From positions 1-63,039 of the IMG/VR virus record IMGVR_UViG_3300033145_002283: DNA of 63,039 bases; one strand, written 5' to 3'. Source of the stretch: a virus. The translations under genes were made by a program, and so were the position numbers. The notes under the pieces were generated by a model. That model was not told where the DNA came from and made no database searches. It was given only the letters and a program-made list of their open reading frames with translations. Each line of letters starts with the position of its first letter. Position 1 is the first letter of the stretch. Below are positions 16,512 through 24,808 of this stretch, in pieces.

Positions 16512-16813
16512 TATTCACCTTCCTTTCTTTTGATGGTTTCATTGATTTTTTTTATATTGAGTTTGTATTTGTTTCTTGCAGGCATCCCTTCTCTTCTGAC
16601 ATCAATAATGCCTTTCATTTTTAATCGGTCGCATATACCTCTTTGGATCAATGTTGACATACGAGTGCTTTCGCGGATTTCTTCTTGTGTCGGGGTAATC
16701 CATTTGACACCTTTTGTTGCTCCGATTGTTTCGGAATAATCAATTAGAAATTGGATAAACGTTCCGTCTTTATAACCAAATGTTTGAATTATCGCTTTTC
16801 TGTTATGTCCCAC
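16511..16813 (-). CDS. Small winged-helix DNA-binding protein (GTG start)
   Basis: The 100-residue protein starts with GTG at 16813 three bases after GGAGGG. An ATG three bases further upstream opens only a nine-codon frame. Residues 45-92 (PTQEEIRESTRMSTLIQRG, then LKMKGIIDVRREGM and ARNKYKLN) form a winged helix with recognition helix and wing. It is coupled to the next two winged-helix genes, giving a three-gene DNA-binding set before the helicase. Confidence 0.7.
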   Translation of the reverse strand: MGHNRKAIIQTFGYKDGTFIQFLIDYSETIGATKGVKWITPTQEEIRESTRMSTLIQRGICDRLKMKGIIDVRREGMPARNKYKLNIKKINETIKRKEGE

Positions 16814-16918
16814 ATACCCTCCTTTTTAAAAAAGTTTCATTGTTAAAATATAATATAATAACTTGAAATCAAAAGTCTACTAAAAAAATTAATACATTTT
16901 GTTGCCCTCGCCCGGCCA

Positions 16919-16978
16919 GCCGGGATATCGCCATAATTTTATTATAAAAAGCTTTTTAAAAATTATTTTAATCCCGGC
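16919..16978. repeat. 8-bp inverted repeat in AT-rich spacer
   Basis: GCCGGGAT at 16919-16926 and ATCCCGGC at 16971-16978 flank about 44 AT-rich bases between the membrane-protein gene and the first winged-helix gene. It could be a weak terminator or operator. No clear T-run follows, so the role is open. Confidence 0.35.
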
Positions 16979-17014
16979 CGACCCCGGGGCAAGAGCAGGT
17001 AAAATAAAAGGCCA

Positions 17015-17185
17015 TCAAGGCAATGGGAGCCCGAAAAACCCGGTCCCTGATGGGAAGAAGTAATTGGTTGACAAAAAGGCGAACAGCCGCAGCACGATAA
17101 GAAAAAGCACAAAAGACATAACCATTTTGAGCACACTGCTGAACGCATCCATAACCGCGATCATTATTCTGATTTTTTCCGACAT
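17015..17185 (-). CDS. 56-aa single-pass membrane protein
   Basis: The start at 17185 lies eight bases after AGGAGG. The sequence starts MSEKIRIMIAVMDAFSSVLK, continues with a transmembrane helix (about 21-38, MVMSFVLFLIVLRLFAF) and ends FFPSGTGFFGLPLP. There is no recognisable family. The strong ribosome site and clean frame support a real gene. Confidence 0.5.
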   Translation of the reverse strand: MSEKIRIMIAVMDAFSSVLKMVMSFVLFLIVLRLFAFLSTNYFFPSGTGFFGLPLP

Positions 17186-17219
17186 GATTTCATCCTCCTT
17201 GGTCTTGGTTATTGGGTTA

Positions 17220-17420
17220 TTAAGCCACTCTCAATTTTGCCTCAACGGCCAGTTTGTCCATGGCCCGGTGATAAATGGTATTCCACCGGTACCGGTAAGC
17301 GTCTGTATTTTTTTTGGCCTCACTGTCCGCCATGGCTTCATCGGCCATTGCGGCCGCTTTGGGTATCAGTGTGTTTATTTTCTTTTCCCGATCAATGGTA
17401 TTCATTGTTTCCCTCATCAT
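17220..17420 (-). CDS. 66-aa alanine-rich helical protein
   Basis: The start at 17420 (MMRETMNTIDREKKI) follows AAAGGAG within the end of the preceding gene (TGATG overlap). The product is an Ala/Lys-rich helix (PKAAAMADEAMADSEAKKN). It is unrecognised and translated in series with the primase genes. Confidence 0.55.
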   Translation of the reverse strand: MMRETMNTIDREKKINTLIPKAAAMADEAMADSEAKKNTDAYRYRWNTIYHRAMDKLAVEAKLRVA

Positions 17421-17566
17421 CAGATCTCCTTTCTTGTCATTGCCGGAGTCATGGTTTCGCCCCTGCATATGGGGCATTCGACCAGGTACCTGGCATATTC
17501 AAGTTTATGTTTTTTACAATATTTTTTTGGTTGTTTGCCTGCTTTTTTATCCAAATCAAAAGGCAT
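17420..17566 (-). CDS. 48-aa zinc-binding protein
   Basis: Starting at 17566, its ATG overlaps the primase stop (TAATG). The sequence has YCKKHKLEYARYLVECPICRG: a C-x2-H and a CPIC pair 13 residues apart, typical of a small treble-clef or ribbon zinc site. Coupling to primase suggests a replication accessory. The function is unknown. Confidence 0.6.
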   Translation of the reverse strand: MPFDLDKKAGKQPKKYCKKHKLEYARYLVECPICRGETMTPAMTRKEI

Positions 17567-18444
17567 TAAAGCAGGTCTCTCATCAATTCGTCCGCCTCTT
17601 TTTGTCCTAACTCTCCGGGGTCCCGCCCGGCGTCGTCTTGTAATATTATGCATTCCACACCTCTTGCGCATAATTGGTAATGTAATTTGTCGGCCTGTAA
17701 TTGGGCTTGCTCTTCAGGGTCAAAGAAAATAAAAACCCGCTTGTATTTTGATAACAATTTAACCTGGGGTTCGGAAAAACCAATACCGAACATTCCCACG
17801 GATCCCGGCCCTAACCGCCATACATCAGCCGGGCCTTCAACGGCTACACATGATTCTCTTGTTTTATCTGCCCCATAAAGAGTGTATTTGTGATGGTAGA
17901 TTTCTTTATTGTCGGGGCATGATTTATATTTGGGCTGCTGGTTATTGGTGATTGCCCTGGTTGTGAAACTCACCATCCGGCCTTTATGAATCACAGGGAT
18001 GAAAATTCTGAATGAATAATTCCCGGTATGCCCGGTGGATTTCAAACCCCATATTGCGGCCAATTTCATAGGGTCATAACCCCGTCCCTCAAGATATTTT
18101 TTTGCTATGGGCGTGAGCGGTTGTATTTCAGGTAGCTCCAATCTGTCGACATATTTCCTTGTTTTGAATTTAGGGCCTTCATCCCCGGACGAATATTTTT
18201 TGATGGTTTCTTTGGCTTCCGGATAATTTTTCCCGGTCAAAGCCATCACCACATCAGCCAGGCGGTGGCTCCCACATCTCCAGCAGGCATAATACCCACC
18301 AGAGATGTTGAACCCACCATGCCAGCCGTAATGCCCGGAGCAGAATGGGCAGTGGATCTGAACCCATCCTGGCCGGGAATGTTTGGGATCATGATCTGTA
18401 TGATCAATCCCAAAATTCTCAAGGAATATTTTGGCATCAAACAT
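17566..18444 (-). CDS. DNA primase with CHC2 zinc finger and TOPRIM domain
   Basis: The 292-residue protein has an N-terminal zinc finger (C32-x2-C35 and C54-x2-C57, HCPFC and ACWRC). The TOPRIM core has the acidic motif VAVEGPADVWRLG and a strand RVFIFFDPEEQAQ. It is compact compared with DnaG (about 600 residues), as in many phages, and lacks a fused helicase domain. It would synthesise RNA primers for the phage polymerase. The start overlaps the previous gene by eight bases. Confidence 0.88.
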   Translation of the reverse strand: MFDAKIFLENFGIDHTDHDPKHSRPGWVQIHCPFCSGHYGWHGGFNISGGYYACWRCGSHRLADVVMALTGKNYPEAKETIKKYSSGDEGPKFKTRKYVDRLELPEIQPLTPIAKKYLEGRGYDPMKLAAIWGLKSTGHTGNYSFRIFIPVIHKGRMVSFTTRAITNNQQPKYKSCPDNKEIYHHKYTLYGADKTRESCVAVEGPADVWRLGPGSVGMFGIGFSEPQVKLLSKYKRVFIFFDPEEQAQLQADKLHYQLCARGVECIILQDDAGRDPGELGQKEADELMRDLL

Positions 18445-18661
18445 TGTCAGCCTTCATCATTTGTTTGATGCGGTCGGTTATTGAAAGGCTTGATGAGACC
18501 ACCCGGCCAGCCCGCACGGCTCCTTTTTTGCCGACAAAGTAGAAAAAGCCTTCTTTTCTGGATTTGAACCGCCGGTATTTCACGGTTGTCGGTTTAACTT
18601 CTTCAAATCCTCTACCTACCAGCCATTCGCATATTTTCTCTTGGACTGTCTGTTTTGCCAT
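18437..18661 (-). CDS. Hypothetical 74-aa basic protein
   Basis: It starts after AAAGGAGG and reads MAKQTVQEKICEWLVGRGFE, then a basic beta-like stretch (KYRRFKSRKEGFFYFVGKKG) and a helix. The size and basic surface suggest nucleic-acid binding beside primase. The family is unrecognised. Confidence 0.6.
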   Translation of the reverse strand: MAKQTVQEKICEWLVGRGFEEVKPTTVKYRRFKSRKEGFFYFVGKKGAVRAGRVVSSSLSITDRIKQMMKADNV

Positions 18662-18725
18662 GTTATCCTCCTTTGCCCGGCCTTTCGACCGGGCTGTGTT
18701 GTTGATTTTTGATTATTTAGAGAGA

Positions 18726-19127
18726 TCAGCGAATATATAAATATCGTTGTAGGGGTATGATGATTTCATACCGTTCGCCTGGTCTTAATTGGGGCAGGCC
18801 GTCACCAAATTGACCCTTCCCAAATTGATAATCATGTTCATCTTCTAAAGAGGATGAATACTCGCCGAAAACTGTGAGGTATTGAACCGGCGGGAGAGTC
18901 GCGATCTGCCGAAATACCGGCAGGGCCTCATGCCGGAAATCAGGGACTATGCTATCTCCTGATTTATCATTAATTTCTTGATCAAGTTCAATGCACCCAC
19001 CATCCACCAAAGTGGTTGTTACTTTCACCTCATGGCGCCGACCACCGGCCGTACATGAGTAGGACTCCATAAATGGAGTAAGTTCCAGTACATCTTTTTT
19101 GGTTTTTTCATTTGTTACTATTATCAT
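18726..19127 (-). CDS. Hypothetical 133-aa protein
   Basis: A strong AGGAGGAGG site precedes the start. The protein is mainly beta-stranded and acidic (TTTLVDGGCIELDQEINDK and RPGERYEIIIPLQRYLYIR). I do not recognise a motif. It lies alone between the primase operon and the small membrane gene. Confidence 0.6.
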   Translation of the reverse strand: MIIVTNEKTKKDVLELTPFMESYSCTAGGRRHEVKVTTTLVDGGCIELDQEINDKSGDSIVPDFRHEALPVFRQIATLPPVQYLTVFGEYSSSLEDEHDYQFGKGQFGDGLPQLRPGERYEIIIPLQRYLYIR

Positions 19128-19162
19128 TTCCTCCTCCTTTTATGTATATTATAAAGATATTA

Positions 19163-19303
19163 TTAATTATCTTTCGGTTTAAAAACAAAAACCAATGAAA
19201 AAATTCCTAACCCCAGAAAGTTCCACATCCACGATGTTGTTTCTGCCCCGGCCAGGCAGAGGCCAAAGCAGAAGCAACATCCACACAATATATTCCTGAT
19301 CAT
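19163..19303 (-). CDS. 46-aa membrane protein, Cys-rich N-terminus
   Basis: The ATG at 19303 overlaps the preceding TGA (ATGA). The peptide starts MIRNILCGCCFCFGLCLAGA and has a second hydrophobic stretch (FLGLGIFSLVFVF). Two short membrane segments and four to five Cys are visible. It is unrecognised and could be a small envelope-acting early protein. Confidence 0.45.
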   Translation of the reverse strand: MIRNILCGCCFCFGLCLAGAETTSWMWNFLGLGIFSLVFVFKPKDN

Positions 19304-19461
19304 TTGCTCTCCTCATTGCATGGTGAAGGTTGCTGATTTTCTAACTCATATAATTGTGTCTTCATAGATTCCCAATCTTTGGCGGCTTTTAAAGTCCGGA
19401 ATTTACGGGTTTCGCCCCATATTGTAACATGCCATTGATTGTCTTTTCCGATCTTAATCAT
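19300..19461 (-). CDS. Hypothetical 53-aa protein
   Basis: Its ATG at 19461 overlaps the stop of the 19458-19733 gene, and its stop overlaps the next start, so it is embedded in a chain of coupled genes. The sequence MIKIGKDNQWHVTIWGETRK, followed by KAAKDWESMKTQLYELE, looks like a small beta-beta-alpha fold. No family is recognised. Confidence 0.5.
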   Translation of the reverse strand: MIKIGKDNQWHVTIWGETRKFRTLKAAKDWESMKTQLYELENQQPSPCNEESK

Positions 19462-19733
19462 TTGTCCTCCTCGTTGTAATTGATAATTTCAGTCAACCGC
19501 CGAATGAGGTGTTTTTTGTTTTTGTAAGCATAGCACGGACAAGTGGTTACTATGTCGATTTTGGGGAATAGTTCTTTGCAGATTTCACAACCGTATCTGG
19601 GTTTATCATCTTGTGAAATAGCAAAGTGAGACCATTCCGGGCACCTCACCGTACTATTATTGTTTTCAATTTCGTTACGGATAATTCTCAGGTATTCGAC
19701 CCCATCTTCATTCAATTTTATGAATTTTCTCAT
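19458..19733 (-). CDS. Small Cys-rich phage protein
   Basis: The 91-residue protein has Cys pairs suited to zinc binding (CPEWSHF, CEIC, CPC). Its C-terminus HLIRRLTEIINYNEEDK is shared with the broken frame at 1039-1182. It starts inside the helicase stop (ATGA). The function is unknown. Its intact state shows what the paralogue lost. Confidence 0.65.
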   Translation of the reverse strand: MRKFIKLNEDGVEYLRIIRNEIENNNSTVRCPEWSHFAISQDDKPRYGCEICKELFPKIDIVTTCPCYAYKNKKHLIRRLTEIINYNEEDK

Positions 19734-21760
19734 TTTTTATCCTCCAGTTTTTTAATCAATTCGGTTAATAATGATCCTCCTGAAACCTCTTCCCCATCTA
19801 ATATCTGATTGAGAACCTCCATTTTTTTGTCAAGCAAGCCAGCAATATCTTCTTCAATGGTGTTTTGGGCGATCAGATAATAGGCGAAAACAGAATCTGC
19901 TTCCTGCCCAATCCTATGAACTCGGTCTTCAGCCTGGCTATGTTCTGCTGGTTTCCAGGCAAGCTCAATGGTTGCTGTGGCGTTCGCTGCTGTCAGGGTC
20001 AACCCTGTCCCGGCAGCCTTTACATTACCAATTAACAATTTGATTTTGGGATCTTCTTGAAAAGCCTCGACATTTTTATTCCGTTTTTTCAACGATGTTT
20101 TGCCGTATATTGAAACGGCCTTTTCCCCGAAATGTTCCATCAATATTTCAATGATTTTGGTATGAACGCAGAAGACGACCAGCTTATTATTGTTTTCAAG
20201 GTAACCCTCAATCCATTCAATACAGGCGTTGATTTTCCCTTTGATAGCCAGCTGTTTCAATTTTTCAATTGCGACCAGATGTTCAGCTTCGCTTGCCTTG
20301 TCAGCCGCCTTGTCTCCGCTGGTTTCCCTGATGTATGATATGATATCGCTGGCGGCATCATCGTATTCCCGCCGGTTATTTATTTCGAGGGAAATGACCA
20401 TGCGGTTTTTGGGCGGCAGCTCCGGCAATACATTTTTTTTCAGCCGCCTGATCATGACCGTTTTTGCTAATTTGTCGTGCAATTCCTTTGTGTTGGTCGC
20501 TCCGGTAAAATCCCATCCAAACCCGTTGTGGGTGGCCCCGCAGTATTTCTGTGCATAATTCCAGTATGACGGGAAAATGGTCGGGTTGATAATTTTGATT
20601 GGTGTATAAAATTCAATCGGCCGGTTTTCAATGGGCGTTCCTGATAAACCTACAATATATGGGATCTTCTTTGCCAGCCTATTGCAGGCTTTGCCTCTAT
20701 GGGTCTTCAGATTTTTCAGGTACTGGATTTCATCAAAACAAATGAATTCCGGCTTGATTTTTGCAAGATGGTCACCCCAACCGGTATTTTTTTGCTCAAC
20801 TGATTTTGTCTTGCCGGTATATTCGTCTTTGACTTTTTTGTATTTGTTGCTGACAACGTCATAATTGATAACAATGATTCCGTCATCTGGTATTGCCTTG
20901 TTTTTTGACCATCTGCCGGATAATGTATGTACCGTTTCCCCGGGCAGCCACTTATTGATTTCTTTTTTCCAATTCGCTTTCAGCGAGGCGGGACAGACAA
21001 TGATTGCCGGCCGAGCTTCCGGATGAAGATGCAGCCAGCACAGGGCCTGAATAGTTTTTCCGAGGCCCATCTCATCTCCTATCAATGCCCGACCATGTCT
21101 GGATTCGATATATTCCACCCCTTCCATCTGATATGGCCGGGGTTTCAGCCCAGCAGGCAGCCCGGGTATTTTTTTCAGATCAATATCTTTGTACTGGTTT
21201 TTCTTTTCCCAGTCCAGAATATCTTGGGACAGTTCAAACCCCCATTCCCTCAATTTTTCAATATTTTCAAGGGATATTGGGGCTGACCATTTTTTTGTTT
21301 CACTATTGAACCGCCGTTCTTCAAGAGATTTTACCTTTCCAAGATATTCCTGAAACCGGGTATCGCCTATTGGGAAGGAAAATTTGATAATCATGTTCAG
21401 ACCCTTGAGGGTTGCCTCCAGAACAGGCGGCCTGAATTTTTTTTCTTCTTTAACGATATCATCAGCCGTTTCAATCCCGATTTTTTCAACCCCGGATCTC
21501 ACAGCCTGTCCGGCATACTTCATCATATTCCGCCGGACATACACCATCTGCTTTTCCGAAAGTTTCCCCCATTTCAGAAAATTCTTTGCCAGGGAAGTCA
21601 TGAAGTTTGCATCAGAAGAATTAAATCCAATACCGTTTTCATAAACGGTATTCTCAATTATCTGTTCATCATCTTCCTGATTGTAATAAACCGTTATCAG
21701 GGCCTTGATGGCCCATCTGTCGTCTGTCTCAATTAATTTTTTTAATTCATCCGAAGTCAT
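19730..21760 (-). CDS. SNF2/SMARCAL1-like DNA helicase
   Basis: The 676-residue protein has a HARP-like segment at about 120-180 (RRFNSETKKWSAPISLENIE) before the SF2 core. The core has GDEMGLGKT at 228-236, Walker B FDEIQ, LSGTPIENRP, VVFCVHTK, and the C-lobe motif EDRVHRIGQ. HARP-SNF2 proteins anneal or remodel forked DNA, so a role at phage replication forks is likely. It is the second SNF2-type enzyme in this genome and clearly distinct from the one at 5387-6763. Confidence 0.9.
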   Translation of the reverse strand: MTSDELKKLIETDDRWAIKALITVYYNQEDDEQIIENTVYENGIGFNSSDANFMTSLAKNFLKWGKLSEKQMVYVRRNMMKYAGQAVRSGVEKIGIETADDIVKEEKKFRPPVLEATLKGLNMIIKFSFPIGDTRFQEYLGKVKSLEERRFNSETKKWSAPISLENIEKLREWGFELSQDILDWEKKNQYKDIDLKKIPGLPAGLKPRPYQMEGVEYIESRHGRALIGDEMGLGKTIQALCWLHLHPEARPAIIVCPASLKANWKKEINKWLPGETVHTLSGRWSKNKAIPDDGIIVINYDVVSNKYKKVKDEYTGKTKSVEQKNTGWGDHLAKIKPEFICFDEIQYLKNLKTHRGKACNRLAKKIPYIVGLSGTPIENRPIEFYTPIKIINPTIFPSYWNYAQKYCGATHNGFGWDFTGATNTKELHDKLAKTVMIRRLKKNVLPELPPKNRMVISLEINNRREYDDAASDIISYIRETSGDKAADKASEAEHLVAIEKLKQLAIKGKINACIEWIEGYLENNNKLVVFCVHTKIIEILMEHFGEKAVSIYGKTSLKKRNKNVEAFQEDPKIKLLIGNVKAAGTGLTLTAANATATIELAWKPAEHSQAEDRVHRIGQEADSVFAYYLIAQNTIEEDIAGLLDKKMEVLNQILDGEEVSGGSLLTELIKKLEDKK

Positions 21761-21800
21761 AACCCAGCTCCTTTTATGGTTTTATGGGTGGTTGATAATA

Positions 21801-22247
21801 TTATTCGTTGAGGGTTTTGTGGGCGAGATCAAAAATATCTGTTGCAACTTTTAATATTTTGTCTCTCATAATGTTGTTTTTTTCTTCGTTTTGGAGCATT
21901 TTGTTTTTCATATGATTATTTTTGAGACGTTCTTGCAAGACGAGCTGATTGCTTTTGGTCAGCTCACATTCCGTATCTTCCAACCGGTCTTTCATTTTTT
22001 TCAATTCGGTTTTGAGCCTTTCGATCTCGGTATTCTGCTCCATGATTTTAATTTCCATATCACAAGGCAGGGTCGGAAAGAAATCATTTTTGATTTTGTT
22101 TCTTAACCACTGTATATTCCGTCCGGTAAAATATTTATACAGGTAATTATCCGGGCATGTCAGGTATTCTTTTTCCAGACGGTCAATAATGGCGATTTCG
22201 TCGGCTTTACACATATTGTCTTCAATTTTCAGCATGAATTTTTTCAT
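21801..22247 (-). CDS. Coiled-coil protein of unknown function
   Basis: The start at 22247 (MKKFMLKIEDNMCKADEIA) follows GAGGAG. The central and C-terminal parts (about 70-135) form a long heptad coiled coil (TEIERLKTELKKMKDRLEDT). It sits between the sigma-like factor and the helicase and is probably co-transcribed. It may be a partner or anti-factor for the sigma-like protein, but this is positional inference only. Confidence 0.6.
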   Translation of the reverse strand: MKKFMLKIEDNMCKADEIAIIDRLEKEYLTCPDNYLYKYFTGRNIQWLRNKIKNDFFPTLPCDMEIKIMEQNTEIERLKTELKKMKDRLEDTECELTKSNQLVLQERLKNNHMKNKMLQNEEKNNIMRDKILKVATDIFDLAHKTLNE

Positions 22248-22249
22248 CG

Positions 22250-22744
22250 TTAACTCCTCACTATTTCTTGTATTGTTGACAATGCCCGCTGGGCGCGGGC
22301 GGGCTTCCATCCGGAATTTGTTACCAGATATCGGGTTAACCGCCGCCTGGTAACTTTGGGGCAGGACACTTCATTGCACATGGCGGCCAGCCGTTCCGGC
22401 ATGTTAAAAATTAAATTGATAATTGTAACCACATCATCCCCTGATTTTTCAAGGATATCCTTAAAGGCGACTCGTCTCTGTTGGTTGTAATTGTCTTTTG
22501 ACATATTGTCTGTAATAGGGCTGTTATCAATGGACGGTTTTGTAAAATTGTGCAGGTGCCCGTTGACAGTATTATACAGGTGGGTACAGAATTTGCTTTT
22601 ATCAGGGTTGAAAGTTTTGCACGCCCGAACATAAGCCCAATTGGCTTCAGAAAGAAGTTCGTCAAACTCATAACCGATCCGGGCATATCGCCAGACCAGT
22701 TTGTATATCATTTTTTTGTATTTGTTGTATTTGTTGTCCATCAT
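22250..22744 (-). CDS. Sigma-70 region 2-like transcription factor
   Basis: The 164-residue protein begins MMDNKYNKYKKMIYKLVWRY, then GYEFDELLSEANWAYVRACK and TFNPDKSKFCTHLYNTVNGH. This is the D-L-x-x-E-x-x-x-A...F-D/N-P...K-F-x-T-x-x pattern of sigma region 2 (core binding and -10 recognition). The C-terminal half has a basic HTH-like stretch (KVTRRRLTRYLVTNSGW) that could be a reduced region 4. It likely redirects host RNA polymerase. Element B is a candidate promoter for it. Confidence 0.72.
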   Translation of the reverse strand: MMDNKYNKYKKMIYKLVWRYARIGYEFDELLSEANWAYVRACKTFNPDKSKFCTHLYNTVNGHLHNFTKPSIDNSPITDNMSKDNYNQQRRVAFKDILEKSGDDVVTIINLIFNMPERLAAMCNEVSCPKVTRRRLTRYLVTNSGWKPARAQRALSTIQEIVRS

Positions 22745-22944
22745 AAAAGATCCTTTATGTTTTGAAAAGCCAGGGTTTTGGTTTTCAGGTTTAAGGCATC
22801 TTGCAATGCCAGGGTCTTGGTCAGGCGTGGAGTATGAGATATTTTTTCTGAAAGCAGTCTACCATTTTTATATACCTTGATGGCTCCTTGGTATACCCGG
22901 GCGCCAAAAAGCCTGTTTTTGATAAAACTACAATGGATTTTCAT
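22741..22944 (-). CDS. Hypothetical 67-aa protein
   Basis: The start at 22944 (MKIHCSFIKNRLFGARVYQG) follows AAAGGAG, and the stop overlaps the sigma-like gene start (ATGATG). The product is small and basic, of beta-hairpin type. No family is recognised. Coupling suggests joint expression with the sigma-like factor. Confidence 0.5.
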   Translation of the reverse strand: MKIHCSFIKNRLFGARVYQGAIKVYKNGRLLSEKISHTPRLTKTLALQDALNLKTKTLAFQNIKDLL

Positions 22945-23003
22945 ATCGTCTCCTTTCAATAAAAAAAAGCCATACCCTTCGCATGAGAGATACGGCCTTG
23001 AAA

Positions 23004-23489
23004 TTATAATCCTGCCTTCCGCAATGCTTCGGCCAAGGCACCGTCTGGTTCCGGGAGATCCGGTTCCACGGGTTCTTTTTCCTCGACCGGTAGCAGGCCC
23101 ATTGCCGCCATTACACCAGTAGGTAGGTCAATTGGCTCGCCATTTTTAAACGCTACAATATGAGCAGATCGGCGGGCATATCCAAAAATACGAAGCGCCG
23201 AAAAAGGCGAAAGCGCCCAAAGGTTTACAGCATTGTTGCTTTGTAAACCAATAGAGCATATATTAACTGCCCCAGCTAAGGTCTCGGAATCTCCGCAAAC
23301 ATAATACCAGTTACCCTTGATATTCTCATGATCTGTTGGGGTGAACTGATATGTTCGATGTCCCTCGAGTTTTCCAAGGTACACCATTTCTCCGTATTGT
23401 GGGGAGTTCCAATCAATTTCGTCAGGGGCTACGATTGCCAAGCCCCAGCGATTATTTGTTGATGTCCAGCGTTTTTCCGTAAGCATCAT
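23004..23489 (-). CDS. Hypothetical 161-aa protein
   Basis: It starts MMLTEKRWTSTNNRWGLAIV after GGAAGGA. The middle has mixed alpha/beta character with AGAVNICSIGLQSNN, and the C-terminus is acidic and Pro-rich (VEEKEPVEPDLPEPDG). There is no known motif. It lies in the accessory stretch just downstream of the divergent control region, where host-takeover genes are typical. Confidence 0.55.
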   Translation of the reverse strand: MMLTEKRWTSTNNRWGLAIVAPDEIDWNSPQYGEMVYLGKLEGHRTYQFTPTDHENIKGNWYYVCGDSETLAGAVNICSIGLQSNNAVNLWALSPFSALRIFGYARRSAHIVAFKNGEPIDLPTGVMAAMGLLPVEEKEPVEPDLPEPDGALAEALRKAGL

Positions 23490-23534
23490 AAATTCCTTCC
23501 GGGCAGTTTAACGCCTTGCCTGGGCCTCAAAAGT

Positions 23535-23864
23535 TTAAACCAGCTCCCAACCTTCGGGAGCAACGGTATGCACTACACGGCCACCGGGCAACTCCTTGGC
23601 CACCCTGCAGTCGTTGTGCATAACCCACACATTGACGCCCGCCCTACTGCCGGCGAGCATCAGAATGAGGGCAGGGATTGGAGAAACGAAGACGACGGGC
23701 CGGTCTCCGATTTCCGGTAGGACTTCATCCCGCATTTCTGCGAGAGTCCATCCCCCGGCAGGGACAGGGAAAAGCTCCCAGGGTCCCCGCAATTCCTCGT
23801 TTAGCACTCTTTTCTGATCAGGCAAGAGAGAGTGCTGTTCGTTGATTATAATTAATGTTGTCAT
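23535..23864 (-). CDS. Small Rossmann-like protein, weakly Csx15/16/20-like
   Basis: The start at 23864 is set by AGGAGG five bases upstream, giving 109 residues. The fold pattern is a strand LIIINEQHSLLPDQKRVL, a central strand PVVFVSPIPALILML, a strand NVWVMHND and a C-terminal GGRVVHTVAPEGWELV. This order, with an opening H-x-L-x-P-x-Q and late DGR/GGRV-V...E-x-W, is reminiscent of small CRISPR-associated Csx15/Csx16/Csx20 ring nucleases. The likeness is by eye only. A phage-borne cyclic-oligonucleotide-degrading counter-defence is the testable idea. Confidence 0.35.
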   Translation of the reverse strand: MTTLIIINEQHSLLPDQKRVLNEELRGPWELFPVPAGGWTLAEMRDEVLPEIGDRPVVFVSPIPALILMLAGSRAGVNVWVMHNDCRVAKELPGGRVVHTVAPEGWELV

Positions 23865-24071
23865 GATTTCCTCCTCTATTTGTTTTGGACATGATTTTTC
23901 TAACAAGGTCATGCCCGTTTGCCTTGCCGGCTGCATGTTTTTCCGCCTGCCGGGGGCGCTCGTGGTCACGTCGTTTCCTATTGTGCTGCCACGTCAGCAC
24001 ATTTCACTATATTTTAACAGCCGTGAAATTAGGCTGGCCTATGTGCCCTATCCCCTTAAGGATTCGTGACG

Positions 24072-24509
24072 CTATTTTATTTTGATGCGGTCTAATCTCC
24101 TTGTTCCAGGGTTGAGATAAAAAACAGGACATGAATATTCTGCTGCAAATCTGGAAACAGCTTGCAGGGCTGTTTGTGAGATTTTCGTGCTTTTTAGCAC
24201 GACACCGAGATATTCTGGGCGGCAGAATACTTCAGTATGATTACTAATAGCTATATCAGGACGGCGTGTTTTTCGGAGTGTCCCGTTAGAGTTATACTCA
24301 CTCCACACGTCGCCCGAATATTTTTTTACAACAGCGGAATTTTTGACAAGCAAGCCAACTTTTGCGTGTTGAATGAAACTCCGCCCATGTTGCAGTTTTT
24401 CAGCGGCAATATGTTTGCGCTGGATCTGCTTAATTTCAAAACAGAGTGCAGAGTATAGTCCTCTGCTTTCTCTATTTTTTCTAAAAGCGCCCAACCAGCG
24501 GATGATCAT
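24072..24509 (-). CDS. Hypothetical 145-aa basic protein
   Basis: It starts after GGAGGAGATC and is strongly basic. The order (helical N-terminus, KTRRPDIAISN, strand YLGVVLKS, helix, strand PVFYLNPG) is compatible with an alpha/beta fold, perhaps nuclease-like, but I see no complete PD-(D/E)xK set. It is the second gene out of the divergent region and probably early expressed. Confidence 0.5.
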   Translation of the reverse strand: MIIRWLGAFRKNRESRGLYSALCFEIKQIQRKHIAAEKLQHGRSFIQHAKVGLLVKNSAVVKKYSGDVWSEYNSNGTLRKTRRPDIAISNHTEVFCRPEYLGVVLKSTKISQTALQAVSRFAAEYSCPVFYLNPGTRRLDRIKIK

Positions 24510-24556
24510 GATCTCCTCCTTTGCCCGGCCTTGCGACCGGGCTGTGTTGTTGTTGG

Positions 24557-24808
24557 TTATATTTCCTCGATTTGACCGGCCTCGATCATCTTGACCAAAG
24601 CGAGCCTGGTGGTTGTTTGGCCCTGATCCGTTGTGATGCTAATGTTGTGAGTATCCAAGTTATAGGTAATGGTTGTAATGGTGGCTACCATCGTTCCGGC
24701 CTTAAGTTTTTGCCCTACTTCTGGGCAAAGGTTATTATTTTCTTTCAAAAAAATTTCGTTTTTTTCATATCCGCTTATTTCTTTGTACATTTCTTTAACT
24801 TTTTTCAT
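24557..24808 (-). CDS. Hypothetical 83-aa early protein
   Basis: The start at 24808 (MKKVKEMYKEISGYEKNEIF) is fixed by AAGGAGG five bases upstream. An in-frame ATG ten codons earlier lacks a site. A charged helix is followed by a Thr-rich beta region (GTMVATITTITYNLDTHNIS). It is the first gene of the leftward early block. The family is unrecognised. Confidence 0.6.
   Translation of the reverse strand: MKKVKEMYKEISGYEKNEIFLKENNNLCPEVGQKLKAGTMVATITTITYNLDTHNISITTDQGQTTTRLALVKMIEAGQIEEI

Noticed and set aside
16963-17148. 61-codon Cys-rich frame overlapping the small membrane-protein gene.
   Set aside because: The alternative frame at 17015-17185 has a strong AGGAGG site and a clean transmembrane helix.
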